Positions 1 to 10,944 of a stretch of DNA of 64,000 nucleotides are shown here, piece after piece. This DNA is from Bifidobacterium pseudolongum subsp. globosum (GTDB taxonomy: Bacteria; Actinomycetota; Actinomycetes; Actinomycetales; Bifidobacteriaceae): assembly GCF_004155535.1 (NCBI RefSeq), contig NZ_RYUH01000010.1, positions 310,001 through 374,000 on the forward strand, in the 5' to 3' direction. A model generated the notes under the pieces. The model saw only the letters and a program-made list of their open reading frames with translations, did no database searches and was not told the origin of the DNA. Position 1 is the stretch's first letter, and each line of letters begins with the position of its first letter. A program made the translations under genes and the position numbers.

Positions 1-349
1 AGCCGATGGCACCGGTCATGGCATAGACGACCGGCTGCAGCTTGCGCTTCATGCGGTAGGCGAAGGATTCGGCGCACCACAGCAGCGCGAAACCCACGAC
101 GTACGAGAACATCACGGCGAGCAGCATGGCCACAAGCGCCCACGGCAGGATCGGGAACACGCGGGGGGCGAAGCTCACGTACAGTGGCGAACACAGCAGC
201 TCGCAGAAGCACAATGTACATGCCACGATGATCGCTTGGGCGAGCATGATCGGCACGCCGGATTCGCGGTGTGCTTCGATGGTCGAGCGGCGCCCGCCTT
301 GCTTGGTGTGGTTGGTGGTCATCGGTATCCGTTCAGTCATTTCGCTCAT
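1..349 (-). CDS. Membrane protein of unknown function, 3' part cut off by window edge
   Basis: A reading frame enters on the minus strand from ATG 349 and is open to the window edge, giving 116 residues. The first ~32 residues are polar, followed by two clear hydrophobic segments (about residues 33-53 and 66-90) and then a basic patch (RMKRKLQP), so this is an inner-membrane protein with at least two helices. I do not recognise the family. ATGs at 340 and 322 are alternative starts and no strong Shine-Dalgarno separates them. The tRNA-Leu gene lies just upstream on the same strand. Confidence 0.6.
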   Translation of the reverse strand, partial: MSEMTERIPMTTNHTKQGGRRSTIEAHRESGVPIMLAQAIIVACTLCFCELLCSPLYVSFAPRVFPILPWALVAMLLAVMFSYVVGFALLWCAESFAYRMKRKLQPVVYAMTGAIG

Positions 350-414
350 GCCGGCCAGTGTATGGCCGAATTGTCATCTTGTGTTACGACGACATCACGG
401 TATGTTGACATCGG

Positions 415-494
415 TGCCCCCAGCGGGATTCGAACCCGCACGCCGAAGCGTTCGATTTTAAGTCGAATGCGTATACCAATTTCGCCATGGGGGC
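415..494 (-). tRNA. tRNA-Leu (anticodon UAA)
   Basis: The minus strand folds into a class II tRNA. The acceptor GCCCCCA pairs with TGGGGGC, the D stem is GCG/CGC, and the anticodon stem TTCGA/TCGAA carries a seven-base loop CTTAAAA with anticodon TAA. There is a long variable arm (about CGCTTCGGCG) and a T arm GCGGG-TTCGAAT-CCCGC. The long variable arm and anticodon specify leucine. The discriminator base is A (position 415). The 3' CCA is not encoded. Confidence 0.95.
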
Positions 495-541
495 GGTGCC
501 ACCGCGTACGGCGCGCAACGGCACGTGGGTATTATGCCACA

Positions 542-1576
542 CTACCGCCCGTGAAGCAATCGGTTCCCCAAATCGAGCACGAGCCCGTCGAGCAGACCAT
601 GCTCGCTCGCCACGAACGAGTCGATGCGCTGCCCATGGTCCGCCTGCGCGGCCTGTGACACGCGTTCGAGCACGCGGTTCCACACCAGCGCGCCCCCTCC
701 CACAACATCGATGCGCCCCGGGTGGATCGTCTTGTACGCGCTGCGTTCCGCACGGGTCATGTGCAGGAAACGGTCGTCCACGGCGAACGCCGTGCCGAAG
801 TCCATGCGCACGCCATCCACCGCGCGATGGTCGTATTCGGTCAGGCCCATCGCCAACGCCGTCATCGTCGTGACCGTGCCGGACACACCGATGATCGTGT
901 GCGCACGGCCGGCCGGCACATGGGTGAACGCCTCGTCGATATGCGCGTCGATGTCGTCGACCGCCGCATCGATCTGCACCTGCGTGGGCGGGTCGTCGGT
1001 GAGATGGCGTTCCGTCATGCGCACCGACCCGATGTTCATCGAGAACGCCGCGTCCACGCGCGTGGCGGGAGAAGTCACACCGTCGCCGCCGAGCACGAGC
1101 TCAGTGGACCCGCCGCCCAAATCCACTACGAGGAACGGTGGCTCCAGATCGGTGCGCGCCGTCATGCTCGTGGCCGCGAGAAAACTCAGGTCCGCCTCCT
1201 CCACCCCGCTGATCACCTCGGGGCGCACACCGAGAATCGACTCGATTGTGTCTTCGAACTCCTGGCGGTTCTGTGCGTCGCGCGTGGCGGACGTGGCGAC
1301 GAACCGCAGCGCCTGCACCGGATGCTCGTCGAGGATCCGCGCGAATTCGCGCGCCGCTGCATAGGTGCGTTCAAGCGCCTCTTCGGCGAAGCGGTGCGTA
1401 CGGTCCACGCCCTCGCCCAAGCGCACGACACGCAGGGTGCGCGGCACGATGTCGTGCACACCGTGCGCGTCGACGCGGGCGATTTTCAGACGGATCGAGT
1501 TCGTACCGCAATCGATGCCGCCCACAACAACACTGGAATCGGATTGCGGCTCGGCGTTGGCAACATGGTCACTCAT
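542..1576 (-). CDS. ppx: Exopolyphosphatase / guanosine pentaphosphatase (Ppx/GppA family)
   Basis: A 344-residue member of the ASKHA-fold Ppx/GppA family, which removes terminal phosphate from polyphosphate and/or converts pppGpp to ppGpp. The N-terminal phosphate-1 motif GIDCGTNSIRL is at about residues 19-29. The phosphate-2 motif VDLGGGSTELV lies near the middle and GVSGTVTT follows. The start was set at ATG 1576, which is preceded by GGAGAG at ideal distance. An upstream extension of the frame to 1885 overlaps the DUF501 gene and looks non-coding. The gene follows DUF501 closely, and the pair is commonly adjacent with ftsB and eno in actinobacteria. Substrate preference cannot be read from sequence. 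Confidence 0.93.
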   Translation of the reverse strand: MSDHVANAEPQSDSSVVVGGIDCGTNSIRLKIARVDAHGVHDIVPRTLRVVRLGEGVDRTHRFAEEALERTYAAAREFARILDEHPVQALRFVATSATRDAQNRQEFEDTIESILGVRPEVISGVEEADLSFLAATSMTARTDLEPPFLVVDLGGGSTELVLGGDGVTSPATRVDAAFSMNIGSVRMTERHLTDDPPTQVQIDAAVDDIDAHIDEAFTHVPAGRAHTIIGVSGTVTTMTALAMGLTEYDHRAVDGVRMDFGTAFAVDDRFLHMTRAERSAYKTIHPGRIDVVGGGALVWNRVLERVSQAAQADHGQRIDSFVASEHGLLDGLVLDLGNRLLHGR

Positions 1577-1616
1577 GATCTCTCCATACGGTATAGGGAT
1601 GTGCGCGGGCGGCGGG

Positions 1617-2207
1617 TTAGTCGCGCTGCCCGGTGGTGATCGGCGCGCATGTGCACACGGCGGGGTCGAATTCGCCACGCAGACGGTCGAGCGCCATGTC
1701 CCCGATGGGATTGACACCCGGCCCCATGACGAGGCTCTGCGCGACGAGCGCGTGCAGGCATTTGACGCGTGTGGGCATGCCGCCGGCGCTGATGCCGTCG
1801 ATATGCTCTTCACTGTCGCCGGTATGGAGGGCCAGCGCGTGGCGGAACGCCAGATACATGCGGTGGGCGCGCTCGTAGTGTTCACGCAGCTGCGGGTCCT
1901 GGGCCAACATCTCGTTGTATTCGCGCATCACCCCATCCGCTTCAAGGTGGGAGACGGCCTTGACTATCTCCGGGCCGGTCAGGTAACAGGTGGTGGGGAA
2001 CGGGATCTTGCCGTCCACGAGCGGCCTGGTGACCACGGCGAGCGGGCATCCGTTCGCGCAGCGCGCCCCCACCGCCATCATGCCACGCGGATAGCGGCCC
2101 AGCTGTTCCTGCACGACCGCCACATCGTGGTCGGTCGCCGGGTGCTCCAGAATGCGGTCCAGCATGGTCTGGGCATCGTTCATTTCGGCGGCGTCGAATT
2201 GCGTCAT
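1617..2207 (-). CDS. DUF501 family protein
   Basis: A 196-residue soluble protein matching DUF501, an actinobacterial family without an assigned activity. Visible marks are the Cys-containing motif RCANGCPLAVVTRP (about residues 48-61), the following FPTTCYLTGPE block, and a C-terminal GMPTRVKCLHALVAQSL block. Conserved cysteines suggest metal binding or a thiol role, but that is inference. It lies in the gene order enolase, FtsB/DivIC-like, DUF501, Ppx/GppA, all on the minus strand. That order is conserved in many Actinomycetota, and the four probably share transcription, although a hairpin separates eno from ftsB. Confidence 0.9.
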   Translation of the reverse strand: MTQFDAAEMNDAQTMLDRILEHPATDHDVAVVQEQLGRYPRGMMAVGARCANGCPLAVVTRPLVDGKIPFPTTCYLTGPEIVKAVSHLEADGVMREYNEMLAQDPQLREHYERAHRMYLAFRHALALHTGDSEEHIDGISAGGMPTRVKCLHALVAQSLVMGPGVNPIGDMALDRLRGEFDPAVCTCAPITTGQRD

Positions 2208-2262
2208 CCGTTCCTCATTCTTTCTTGCAAACTACATCACACGTACTGCATCGGTCTGCCAG

Positions 2263-2823
2263 TCATTGCGCGGAAGAACCGTCGCCTTGCGCGGGGGCTT
2301 CGGTCTCATGGTCACCCGGGCCTGTCGACTGGTCACCTGACGATGCACCGCCGTCGTCCGTCTTCGCATTGCGTCGGTCGGCGTCGGATTGGCCGAACGC
2401 GTACGCGAGCTCGCTGTACCACGGCAGTTTCGAATCATTCGACGTGCTGGCGTCATTGGGCTGGGGCGTATGTTGCGCCCCACCGGTCACCGCTTCCGGG
2501 TGCTCCACGCGAATCGCCTGCTCGCCCGGGAACACATACCCGAGCCGCTCACGCGCCTGTGCGGTGACATATGCATCGTCGTTCCACCGCTCGATGTTGT
2601 TCTCGAGTTCCTGTTTCTGCGCCACCAACGCGGATTCCTGCTTTTTCAGCGCATTGAGTTCCGAAAGGTTGAGCGCATAGGTGTGGAACGTGGAGATGAG
2701 TTGGATCAGGCCGAGCGCGATGATGAACAGCGCCACGAAAAACGCGATGGGCCCGGCTCCCGAGGCGCGTTCGGGCTTGCGCTGCTGCGGCTTCGATGCT
2801 GTGGTCTTGGTGCGTGCGCTCAT
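2263..2823 (-). CDS. ftsB: Septum formation initiator, FtsB/DivIC-like
   Basis: A 186-residue bitopic cell-division protein. The layout is a short basic cytoplasmic tail, one transmembrane helix at about residues 27-48 (PIAFFVALFIIALGLIQLI), then a coiled coil (LSELNALKKQESALVAQKQELENNIERW). A conserved AQARERLGYVFPGE region follows, and then a long Asp/Ser/Pro-rich, probably disordered tail. This is the FtsB/DivIC pattern; such proteins join FtsL and FtsQ at the septum. The start at ATG 2823 keeps a normal cytoplasmic tail, and the upstream extension overlaps the eno-proximal hairpin. The C-terminal extension is longer than in E. coli FtsB, as in other actinobacteria. Confidence 0.88.
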   Translation of the reverse strand: MSARTKTTASKPQQRKPERASGAGPIAFFVALFIIALGLIQLISTFHTYALNLSELNALKKQESALVAQKQELENNIERWNDDAYVTAQARERLGYVFPGEQAIRVEHPEAVTGGAQHTPQPNDASTSNDSKLPWYSELAYAFGQSDADRRNAKTDDGGASSGDQSTGPGDHETEAPAQGDGSSAQ

Positions 2824-2831
2824 GGATACGA

Positions 2832-2873
2832 CGCTACCCGCCGCGTTCGACGAGCGAACGGCGACGGGTAGCG
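2832..2873 (-). terminator. Hairpin between eno and ftsB
   Basis: CGCTACCCG (2832-2840) pairs with CGGGTAGCG (2865-2873). An inner stem CGTTCG/CGAACG lies inside. It sits 65 bases past the enolase stop and just before the ftsB start. There is no T tract, so it may be a partial terminator or an mRNA-stabilising structure. Confidence 0.5.
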
Positions 2874-2937
2874 GTGAACCAAGGCACTGGATGATCAATG
2901 CGGTGCGTCATGCCTGTGCGTGGCGCACCACCCGCGA

Positions 2938-4239
<1,302 letters not shown>

Positions 4240-4493
4240 TTATGTGTACGGGTTGTGATGACATCTGCAAGAGTAATGCCGTTGTTGGACGATTCGCAAC
4301 TTCCCGTCGGCGAAAACTGTGAGCGCTCCCAGTCCGGCGCGGCCGCCGCGCGTCCCATGGGCGGCGCCGGCGCACGGGAGCCCGAAACCATACGGATCAC
4401 CCCCGGTTGTCCAACGGTTCTGGCAACAATGGACGCCGACACGGGGTGCCCGGGCCATGATCTCAAACATGTGCTGGACCTCCCCGCCGCGGT

Positions 4494-4582
4494 ATGACGC
4501 GACGGGCGGGAAAGCGGATCGGCTGGGCTGAGATCACACTCGTCGAACCTGAAATAGGCAATGCTATCGAAGGGAATGTCAT
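4494..4582 (+). promoter_or_regulatory. TPP riboswitch (THI element)
   Basis: The leader carries the conserved TPP-aptamer blocks in order: GGCTGAGA (4526-4533), GAACCTGA (4545-4552), GGCAATGC (4557-4564) and GAAGGGAA (4569-4576). GACG (4501-4504) can pair with CGTC (4541-4544) as P2. ATGAC (4494-4498) can pair with GTCAT (4578-4582), which would close P1 over the start codon of the next gene. The AGGGA block doubles as the ribosome-binding site five bases before the ATG. This suggests translational repression by thiamine pyrophosphate. The 350-base stretch between eno and the permease holds nothing else I can name. Confidence 0.88.
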
Positions 4583-5444
4583 GTCCGTCCCAGAGCAGAT
4601 CGGCGCCGTCACGTCCAGTGCGCTGTCGTCGACGTCCGCATCATCCTCATCAGCCGCATCGTCGGCGACCCCTGCGTCGTGCGCCGCGCCCCGCTGGGTC
4701 CGGCGCACGGCGAGCATCGGCGCCGCATGGGCGTCCACGCTTGCATTGTTCGCGTTGTGGGCGCTGTGCACGCGCTCGGCGCCCGACACGCGCGCGCTGC
4801 CCTCCCCCGGCGAGGTCGCCGCCGCGTTCGTGGCCCTGCGCGACGAGGGCGTGCTGTGGCCGTCGGTGCGCGTCAGCGTGCTGCGCGTGCTCGCCGGCCT
4901 CGCCGTCGGCGTGGCGCTCGCCGTGCCGGCCGGCGTCGTCTCGGGCGCGAGCCGCATCGGCGGGGCGATCATCGACAAGCCGGTCCATATGCTGCGCGCG
5001 ATTCCGTTCCCGGCGCTCGCGCCGCTGCTCATCGTCATGCTCGGCATCGGCGAGGCGATGAAGGTTACGCTGATCGCGGTCGGCGCGTTCGCGCTCGTCT
5101 ACGTCAATGTGCGCGACGGCGTGCGCGCGATCGACCCGGGGCTAATCGAACTCGCACGCGCCTACCGGATGCCGCAGCATGTCGTCTTCACGAAGATCCT
5201 GCTGCGCGGCGTGCTGCCGCAGTTCATGACCGGACTGCGCTTCGCGATCACCGTCTCGTGGATCGCGCTCGTCACCTGCGAGACCGTGAACTCGTCGGTC
5301 GGCATCGGCTATCTGCTCACACGCTCCCAGCAGTTCTTCCGCACCGACCAAATGGTGCTGTGCATCGTGCTGTACGCGGCACTGGGCCTGCTCAGCGAGT
5401 GGATCGTCGGGGTGCTCGAGCGCCTGCTGCGCACGCGCGGCTGA
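4581..5444 (+). CDS. ABC importer permease, probably for a thiamine/HMP precursor
   Basis: A 287-residue inner-membrane permease of the SsuC/TauC/ThiX-like BPD_transp_1 family. After a Ser/Ala-rich N terminus there are about six helices, and the EAA-type loop is visible around ELARAYRMPQHVVFTKILLRGVLPQ. The start ATG 4581 was chosen because it follows the AGGGA of the riboswitch; the longer frame from 4494 would translate the aptamer. The upstream TPP riboswitch is the main evidence for substrate class. The family itself also contains sulfonate and taurine permeases, so a thiamine, hydroxymethylpyrimidine or degraded-thiamine substrate is inference. It is first in a three-gene operon with the binding protein and ATPase. 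Confidence 0.85.
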   Translation: MSVPEQIGAVTSSALSSTSASSSSAASSATPASCAAPRWVRRTASIGAAWASTLALFALWALCTRSAPDTRALPSPGEVAAAFVALRDEGVLWPSVRVSVLRVLAGLAVGVALAVPAGVVSGASRIGGAIIDKPVHMLRAIPFPALAPLLIVMLGIGEAMKVTLIAVGAFALVYVNVRDGVRAIDPGLIELARAYRMPQHVVFTKILLRGVLPQFMTGLRFAITVSWIALVTCETVNSSVGIGYLLTRSQQFFRTDQMVLCIVLYAALGLLSEWIVGVLERLLRTRG

Positions 5445-5569
5445 CGTCCCGCTCCCTTCATCCGGTTTTCCGGCAGGCACCGCCTTGTCTCAGGACCACC
5501 ACATTCAACCATCGAAACCGGCCGCGGCACGACCATGCGGTCATGCGGCCACGCCCCGAAGGAGGCACC

Positions 5570-6550
5570 ATGTCATCCACATCCCACTCCCACCACCGTC
5601 CGCGCCGTCTGCTCGCCGCCATCTGCGCCGCCGCGCTGCTCGCCGGCGCCGCGGCATGCGGCACATCGGCACAGGCGGGCGACGACGCCACGATGCGCGT
5701 CGCCTACCTGTCCACGGCGAACTACCTGACGACGGTGCGCGACGAACCCTTCCTCGACGAGACGATGGGCTCGACGAATGTCGACTTCACCGGTCCGTAC
5801 AATCCGACCGACGCCTATGCCGCCGTCCTGTCCGGCAACGCCGACGCGACGAGCACCGGCACCGGGTCGTTCATCAAATTCCTTGCACAGGGACAGCCGT
5901 GGACCGCCTTCGCGATCGAATACTACGACGGCGACTCGCAGGGCATCGTCGCCGCGCCCGGCTCAGGCGTCGAATCGCTCGATGACCTTGCGGGCAAGAA
6001 GGTCGCGATCATCAAGCGCGGCGGCACCGGCGACTACGTGCTGCACAAGGCCCTCGAAGGCAGCAGTGTGGGCGTCGACGACGTCGACGTCGTCGAGATG
6101 AGCCCGAGCAACTTCCAGGCGGCCTTCACCTCCGGGCAGATCGACGCGCTGTCGTCGTTCGACCAGAACCTCGCGGCCGCGATGGCCACGCCGGGCGCGA
6201 AGCTGCTCGTCAACGGCAAGGACTACGACAACCACAACGTCTCGATCCACATCGTCTCGCGCGACTTCGCGACGAAGCACCCCGAAGCCGTCAAGGCGAT
6301 GTACCGGGCTCTCGTCAAGGAATCCGAGGCCGCGGCGAAGCGCCCCGCGATCATCACCGACGCCTACCGGCAGTTCGGTGCCTCGGACGAGGTCGCTGAC
6401 CAGGTCTCGCACTTCGACGTGCCGAAGATCCTGCCGATCGACGCCGACGGACGCGCGATGCTCGAAGCGCAGGCCAAGGAGTACGTGGACTTCGGCTTCA
6501 TCGACGAGATGCCCGACATCAAGGCCGCGACGATGGACTGCGGCGCATGA
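5570..6550 (+). CDS. ABC importer substrate-binding lipoprotein (NMT1/THI5-like)
   Basis: A 326-residue secreted binding protein. The N terminus has a basic HHRPRR stretch, a hydrophobic core, and a probable lipidated Cys at residue 30 (LLAGAAACG). The mature part resembles NMT1/SsuA-like proteins: YLSTANYLTTV, the ligand-loop GTGSFIKFLAQGQP, then SLDDLAGKKVAIIKRGGTGDYVLHKAL. Together with the TPP riboswitch this suggests capture of a thiamine-pathway pyrimidine. Start ATG 5570 follows GGAGGCACC. The stop overlaps the ATPase start by four bases, so the two are translationally coupled. A sulfonate-binding function cannot be excluded from sequence alone. Confidence 0.82.
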   Translation: MSSTSHSHHRPRRLLAAICAAALLAGAAACGTSAQAGDDATMRVAYLSTANYLTTVRDEPFLDETMGSTNVDFTGPYNPTDAYAAVLSGNADATSTGTGSFIKFLAQGQPWTAFAIEYYDGDSQGIVAAPGSGVESLDDLAGKKVAIIKRGGTGDYVLHKALEGSSVGVDDVDVVEMSPSNFQAAFTSGQIDALSSFDQNLAAAMATPGAKLLVNGKDYDNHNVSIHIVSRDFATKHPEAVKAMYRALVKESEAAAKRPAIITDAYRQFGASDEVADQVSHFDVPKILPIDADGRAMLEAQAKEYVDFGFIDEMPDIKAATMDCGA

Positions 6551-7272
6551 GCGGCGACGTCGCGCGCACCGTCGCGCTCGATGGCGTGTGCAAGGCCTTC
6601 GACGGGCGCGACGTGCTCGCCGACGTGGACCTGCACGTCGACGCCGGCGAGACCGTCGCGCTGATCGGGCGCTCCGGTTGCGGCAAGTCGACGCTGCTGC
6701 GCATCGTCGCCGGGCTGCTCGACGCCGACCGCGGCCGGGTACGCACCACAGGCCGCGTCGCCTTCGGCTTCCAGGACGCGCGTCTCGTGCCCTGGCTGCG
6801 CGTCTGGGACAACGTGACGCTCGGCATGGAGGCGCACGCCGGACGCATGACGCGCCGCGCGCGCAGGGAAGCCGCCGCCTGCGCGCTTGCCCAGGTGCAG
6901 CTGGCCGACGCCGCCGACAAACTGCCCGCTCAGCTTTCGGGCGGCCAGCGGCAACGCGTCTCGCTCGCCAGGGCGCTGACGCGCCGGCCGCAGCTGCTGC
7001 TGCTCGACGAGCCCTTCGGCGCGCTCGACGCGCTCACCAGGCTCGACATGCAGGATCTGCTCGCCGGGCTGCGCGCGCAGCTCGGCTTCGCGACGGTGCT
7101 CGTCACCCATGACATCGCCGAGGCGGTGCGGCTCGCCGACCGCATCCTCGTGCTCGCCGACGGCCGCATCCGCGACGAGGTGTGCGCCGACCGCTCGAGG
7201 CTCGACGCACAGGGACGGCCGCCCGACCATGCGGCGCTCGAGGGGCGGCTGCACCATGCACTGCGCGGATGA
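6547..7272 (+). CDS. ABC importer ATPase of the TPP-riboswitch operon
   Basis: A 241-residue cytoplasmic ATPase of the SsuB/TauB/ThiZ type. It has Walker [10 protein letters not shown] (about residues 39-47), a Q-loop in FQDARLVPW, the signature [15 protein letters not shown], Walker [13 protein letters not shown] and the switch His in VTHDIAEA. It starts within the stop of the binding-protein gene (ATGA overlap), so its expression should follow the upstream riboswitch. It probably energises the permease encoded at 4581. The operon ends just before a strong hairpin shared with the convergent mfd gene. Confidence 0.87.
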   Translation: MSGDVARTVALDGVCKAFDGRDVLADVDLHVDAGETVALIGRSGCGKSTLLRIVAGLLDADRGRVRTTGRVAFGFQDARLVPWLRVWDNVTLGMEAHAGRMTRRARREAAACALAQVQLADAADKLPAQLSGGQRQRVSLARALTRRPQLLLLDEPFGALDALTRLDMQDLLAGLRAQLGFATVLVTHDIAEAVRLADRILVLADGRIRDEVCADRSRLDAQGRPPDHAALEGRLHHALRG

Positions 7273-7299
7273 CGCGGCAAGCACATGTGATGCGGATAT

Positions 7300-7337
7300 G
7301 CGTGGGGCCCGAGGGGAGATTCCCCCGGGCCCCACGC
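7300..7337. terminator. Bidirectional GC-rich hairpin between the thiamine-type importer and mfd
   Basis: GCGTGGGGCCCG pairs with CGGGCCCCACGC, with an inner GGGG/CCCC, giving about 16 pairs. It lies between two convergent genes, 28 bases after the ATPase stop and 44 bases after the mfd stop. There is no T tract on either side. Confidence 0.72.
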
Positions 7338-7380
7338 CGTCGTCCGGCGGCCGTCTGCGCGGCCCCGCGGGAACCGGCGT

Positions 7381-10300
7381 TCAGGAGCGCGGCTTCGGCG
7401 TCCACGCGAGGTCGTCAAGCAGCTGTCCCACCCACCGGATGACGCCGTCGGAGTCCATCGGCCCCGACCCGAGCGAGCCAGCGAACGGCGTGGGAATCGT
7501 GTAGGTCTCGGTGAGCGGACGGTACTGCGCCCCCTTGTAGATGCGTTCCATGCGCATGCGCACCGATTCGGGCGGGTCGATCTTGCCCACGCGCAGCTTG
7601 CGCCCCTGCCCCACGATCTCGGTGATGCCCAGATCACGGGCCCGGGCGCGCAGGCGCGCGATGTCGAAGAGCGACGTGAACACCGCGGGCGGCTCGCCAT
7701 AGCGGTCGGTGAGCTCTTCGCGCAGCTCCTCGAGGTCCTCGTCGGTGCGCGCCTCGGCGAGCTTGCGGTACGCCTCGAGCCTGAGCTTGTCGGAATCGAT
7801 GTAGTCGACGGGGATCGACGCTTCCACCGGCAGGTCGATCGTGACCGCGACCGGTTCCACGCGCTCGGGTTCCTTGTATTCCTCGATCGCGTTCGTCACC
7901 ATGCGCACATACAGGTCGAACCCGACGCCCTCGATGTGCCCGCTTTGCTCATCGCCCAGCAGGTTGCCGGTGCCGCGCAACTCAAGGTCCTTCATCGCCA
8001 CGTCGAATCCGGAGCCGAGCGCGGTATGCTGGGCGATTGTGACGAGGCGCTCGTGCGACTGCTCGGTCATCGGCTTGCTCGGGTCGTACAGGAAATACGC
8101 GTAGGCGCGGTCATGGCCGCGGCCGACGCGCCCACGCAGCTGGTGGAGCTGGCTGAGGCCGAATTTGCCCGCGTTGTCGACGATCAGTGTGTTGGCGTTC
8201 GAGATATCGAGGCCGGTCTCCACGATCGTGGTGCACAACAGCACGTCGATGTCGCGGTGCCAGAAGTCGCGGATGATCTGGTCGAGCTGCTTGCGCCCCA
8301 TCTTGCCGTGGGCGATCCCGATGCGCGCCTCCGGCACGAGTTCGCGCAATCGCGCCGCCTTCTGGTCGATGTCCTGCACGCGGTTGTGGATGTAGAACAC
8401 CTGGCCGCCACGCAACAACTCACGGCGCACCGCCGCGGTCACCTGCGCGTCTTCATACGCACCGACGTACGTAAGCACCGGCAGGCGGTCCTCAGGCGGC
8501 GTGGCGAGCGTCGACATCTCACGGATGCCCGTCACTGCCATTTCAAGCGTGCGCGGAATCGGCGTGGCCGACAGGCTGAGCACGTCGACATTGGTGCGGA
8601 TGGCCTTGAGCGTCTCTTTGGCCTCCACACCGAACCGCTGCTCCTCGTCGATGATGACGAGGCCCAAGTCCTTGAACTTGACCTTGGGGTTGAGCAGTTT
8701 GTGCGTGCCGATGACCACATCGACCGTGCCGTCCTCAAGCCCCTTGAGCGTCTCGTTGATCTCTTTGGTGCTCTGGAAACGGCTCATCGCCGCCACCTTG
8801 ACCGGGAACCCCTCGAAGCGTTCGCTGAAGGTCTCGAAATGCTGCTGCACGAGCAGGGTCGTCGGCACGAGCACGGCGACCTGCTTGGCGTCCTGCACCG
8901 CTTTGAACGCCGCGCGCAACGCGATTTCGGTCTTGCCGAACCCCACGTCGCCGCAAATGAGCCGGTCCATCGGAATCGGCTTTTCCATGTCGGCCTTCAC
9001 GTCGTCTATCGTGGTGAGCTGGTCGGCGGTCTCCTGGTACGGGAACGCGTCTTCGAGCTCTTTCTGCCACGGCGTGTCTTTGCTGAAGGCGAACCCCTTC
9101 GACTGCTGTCGCGCCGCATACAGCTTGATGAGGTTCTGCGCGATCTCGTGGACGTGTTTCTTCGCCTTGGCCTTCGTCTGCGCCCAGTCCGACCCGCCGA
9201 GCTTGTTGAGCTTGGGAATCTCGGCACCGATGTATTTGCTCACCTGGTCGAGCTGGTCGGTCGGGATGAACAGTTTGTCCGGCGGCGCGTTGCGTTTGCT
9301 CGGCGCGTATTCGATGACGAGGTATTCACGCGTCGACTGGTTGCGGCCCGTGCCGGTGGTGCGCTGGCGCATCTCGACGAACCGGCCGACGCCGTGCTGC
9401 TCGTGCACCACGAAGTCCCCCGGCTTGAGTTCCATGAGGTCGATTGACTTATGGCGTTTGCGCGGGGTGCGCGACGCTCCCGCCGCGCTCGCACGGCCCG
9501 TCACATCGCGCTCGGTGAGCAACGCGACCTTGGCGGCGGTGTCGATGAACCCGTCCTGCGCCTGCGAGCGCACGCAGGCGAACCGGGTGACGCCGATGCC
9601 GTGCAGCATGCGCTTGAGGCGCTGCAGCGTGCCATGCGCGGCGGCGGTGAGGGTCAGCTCATACCCACTGTCAAGCAGTTCGCGCAAGCCCTGCTCCGCT
9701 TTCGTCTCGCTGCCACGGAAGTCGACCGGCGTCTGCGCGGCGATCTGCACATGGCCGGGCTGTGCGGTGTCCACGGTGAATCCGCTGACCTGCCACACTT
9801 CGCGCTCGCTGTACATGAGCTGGGCGACGGCCTCCTGGTAGTTGAGGAAGTTCGCTTGGTCGAAGGTGATCGGCGCGCCCGAACCGTGGCCGGACGCGGC
9901 GACGCTCCAGCTGGTCGCGAGGAACTCGTTCGCGGTCTTCTCGAGGTCGTCGACCGCGCGGCGCAGTTTCTCGGGGTCGCTGAGCATGACGACACTGCCG
10001 CGGGGCAGCATCGACGAGACCGGCTGCATCTCGTCGATGAGCGCGGGGATGAGCGATTCCATGCCTTCGACGGGTATGCCCTGCGCAATGGATTCGAGCA
10101 TGTCGTCGGCATTGGGAATGGAGCCGACAAGCGAGCGTGCACGGTCTCGGATCTCGTCCGTCAGCTGCACTTCGCGGCACGGTGTGGCCCAGATCGAGTC
10201 GATCTCGTCGCCGTAGGTGCGCTGGTCGGAGGCGTGGAACTGGCGTATCGAGTCAATCTCGTCGCCGAAGAACTCGATGCGCACAGGGTGCGGCGCCGTC

Positions 10301-10944
10301 GGCGGGAAGACGTCGATGAGGCCGCCGCGCACCGCGAACTCGCCGCGGTCCATGACCAGGTCGACGCGCGTATAGGCGTTGCGCACGAGCTGCTGTGCTG
10401 CGGTGTCGAGCGGCATCTCCCCGCCGCGTGTGAAGACAAGCGGTGCGACGTCGCCGATGCCGGCGACGACCGGCTGGATGAGTGAGCGCACAGGCATGAT
10501 GAGGATGCGGATGGGTCCGAACATGGCACTGCCCTGCTGCGGGTGGCACAGGCGGCGGAACACTTCCATGCGGTTGGCCACGGTGTCCGCGCGCGGCGAA
10601 AGACGCTCGTGGGGCAGCGTCTCCCACGACTGCAGTTGGACGACCGACGCGGGGTCGCCGCGGTACCATGAGCGGATGTCTTCGACGAGCTCCTCCGCCT
10701 CACGCCCGGAGGGGACGATCACAACGACGGGCGCGCGTTCGGCGGTGGCGGCGGCGAGCGCCGGGCGTATGCCTTGCGGCGCGCCGATGAGCAGGCTTGG
10801 GTCAGTTGCGTCGTCGGGCGTTTCGATCTCGCCGTGCACGAGCGCCGCGAATTGCGGGTCGCGGGCGAGCGCCTCGCGCACGTCGCCGAGGGAGCCCGCA
10901 ATGAGCTCGTCTTCCGGGGTGCGGGTGTCTCGATCAGCGGGCAT
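7381..10944 (-). CDS. mfd: Transcription-repair coupling factor Mfd
   Basis: A 1187-residue SF2 translocase that removes RNA polymerase stalled at DNA lesions and recruits UvrA. Domains in order are an N-terminal UvrB-like module with a degenerate Walker A, the CarD-like RNA-polymerase interaction domain ([14 protein letters not shown]), and the helicase core. The core has Walker [17 protein letters not shown] as the DExx box, [13 protein letters not shown] and [10 protein letters not shown] as motif VI. A C-terminal TRCF autoinhibitory domain completes it. Length is normal for the family. The start ATG 10944 overlaps the last 11 bases of pth, suggesting translational coupling. Confidence 0.97.
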   Translation of the reverse strand: MPADRDTRTPEDELIAGSLGDVREALARDPQFAALVHGEIETPDDATDPSLLIGAPQGIRPALAAATAERAPVVVIVPSGREAEELVEDIRSWYRGDPASVVQLQSWETLPHERLSPRADTVANRMEVFRRLCHPQQGSAMFGPIRILIMPVRSLIQPVVAGIGDVAPLVFTRGGEMPLDTAAQQLVRNAYTRVDLVMDRGEFAVRGGLIDVFPPTAPHPVRIEFFGDEIDSIRQFHASDQRTYGDEIDSIWATPCREVQLTDEIRDRARSLVGSIPNADDMLESIAQGIPVEGMESLIPALIDEMQPVSSMLPRGSVVMLSDPEKLRRAVDDLEKTANEFLATSWSVAASGHGSGAPITFDQANFLNYQEAVAQLMYSEREVWQVSGFTVDTAQPGHVQIAAQTPVDFRGSETKAEQGLRELLDSGYELTLTAAAHGTLQRLKRMLHGIGVTRFACVRSQAQDGFIDTAAKVALLTERDVTGRASAAGASRTPRKRHKSIDLMELKPGDFVVHEQHGVGRFVEMRQRTTGTGRNQSTREYLVIEYAPSKRNAPPDKLFIPTDQLDQVSKYIGAEIPKLNKLGGSDWAQTKAKAKKHVHEIAQNLIKLYAARQQSKGFAFSKDTPWQKELEDAFPYQETADQLTTIDDVKADMEKPIPMDRLICGDVGFGKTEIALRAAFKAVQDAKQVAVLVPTTLLVQQHFETFSERFEGFPVKVAAMSRFQSTKEINETLKGLEDGTVDVVIGTHKLLNPKVKFKDLGLVIIDEEQRFGVEAKETLKAIRTNVDVLSLSATPIPRTLEMAVTGIREMSTLATPPEDRLPVLTYVGAYEDAQVTAAVRRELLRGGQVFYIHNRVQDIDQKAARLRELVPEARIGIAHGKMGRKQLDQIIRDFWHRDIDVLLCTTIVETGLDISNANTLIVDNAGKFGLSQLHQLRGRVGRGHDRAYAYFLYDPSKPMTEQSHERLVTIAQHTALGSGFDVAMKDLELRGTGNLLGDEQSGHIEGVGFDLYVRMVTNAIEEYKEPERVEPVAVTIDLPVEASIPVDYIDSDKLRLEAYRKLAEARTDEDLEELREELTDRYGEPPAVFTSLFDIARLRARARDLGITEIVGQGRKLRVGKIDPPESVRMRMERIYKGAQYRPLTETYTIPTPFAGSLGSGPMDSDGVIRWVGQLLDDLAWTPKPRS

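Noticed and set aside
4679-6550. 623-codon frame reading as one protein into the binding-protein gene
   Set aside because: Its first ~295 codons are a shadow of the permease gene; the lipoprotein signal and ribosome site at 5570 define the real start.
7936-9447. 503-codon frame antisense to mfd
   Set aside because: It lies wholly within mfd, with His/Arg/Leu-rich composition typical of a shadow frame.
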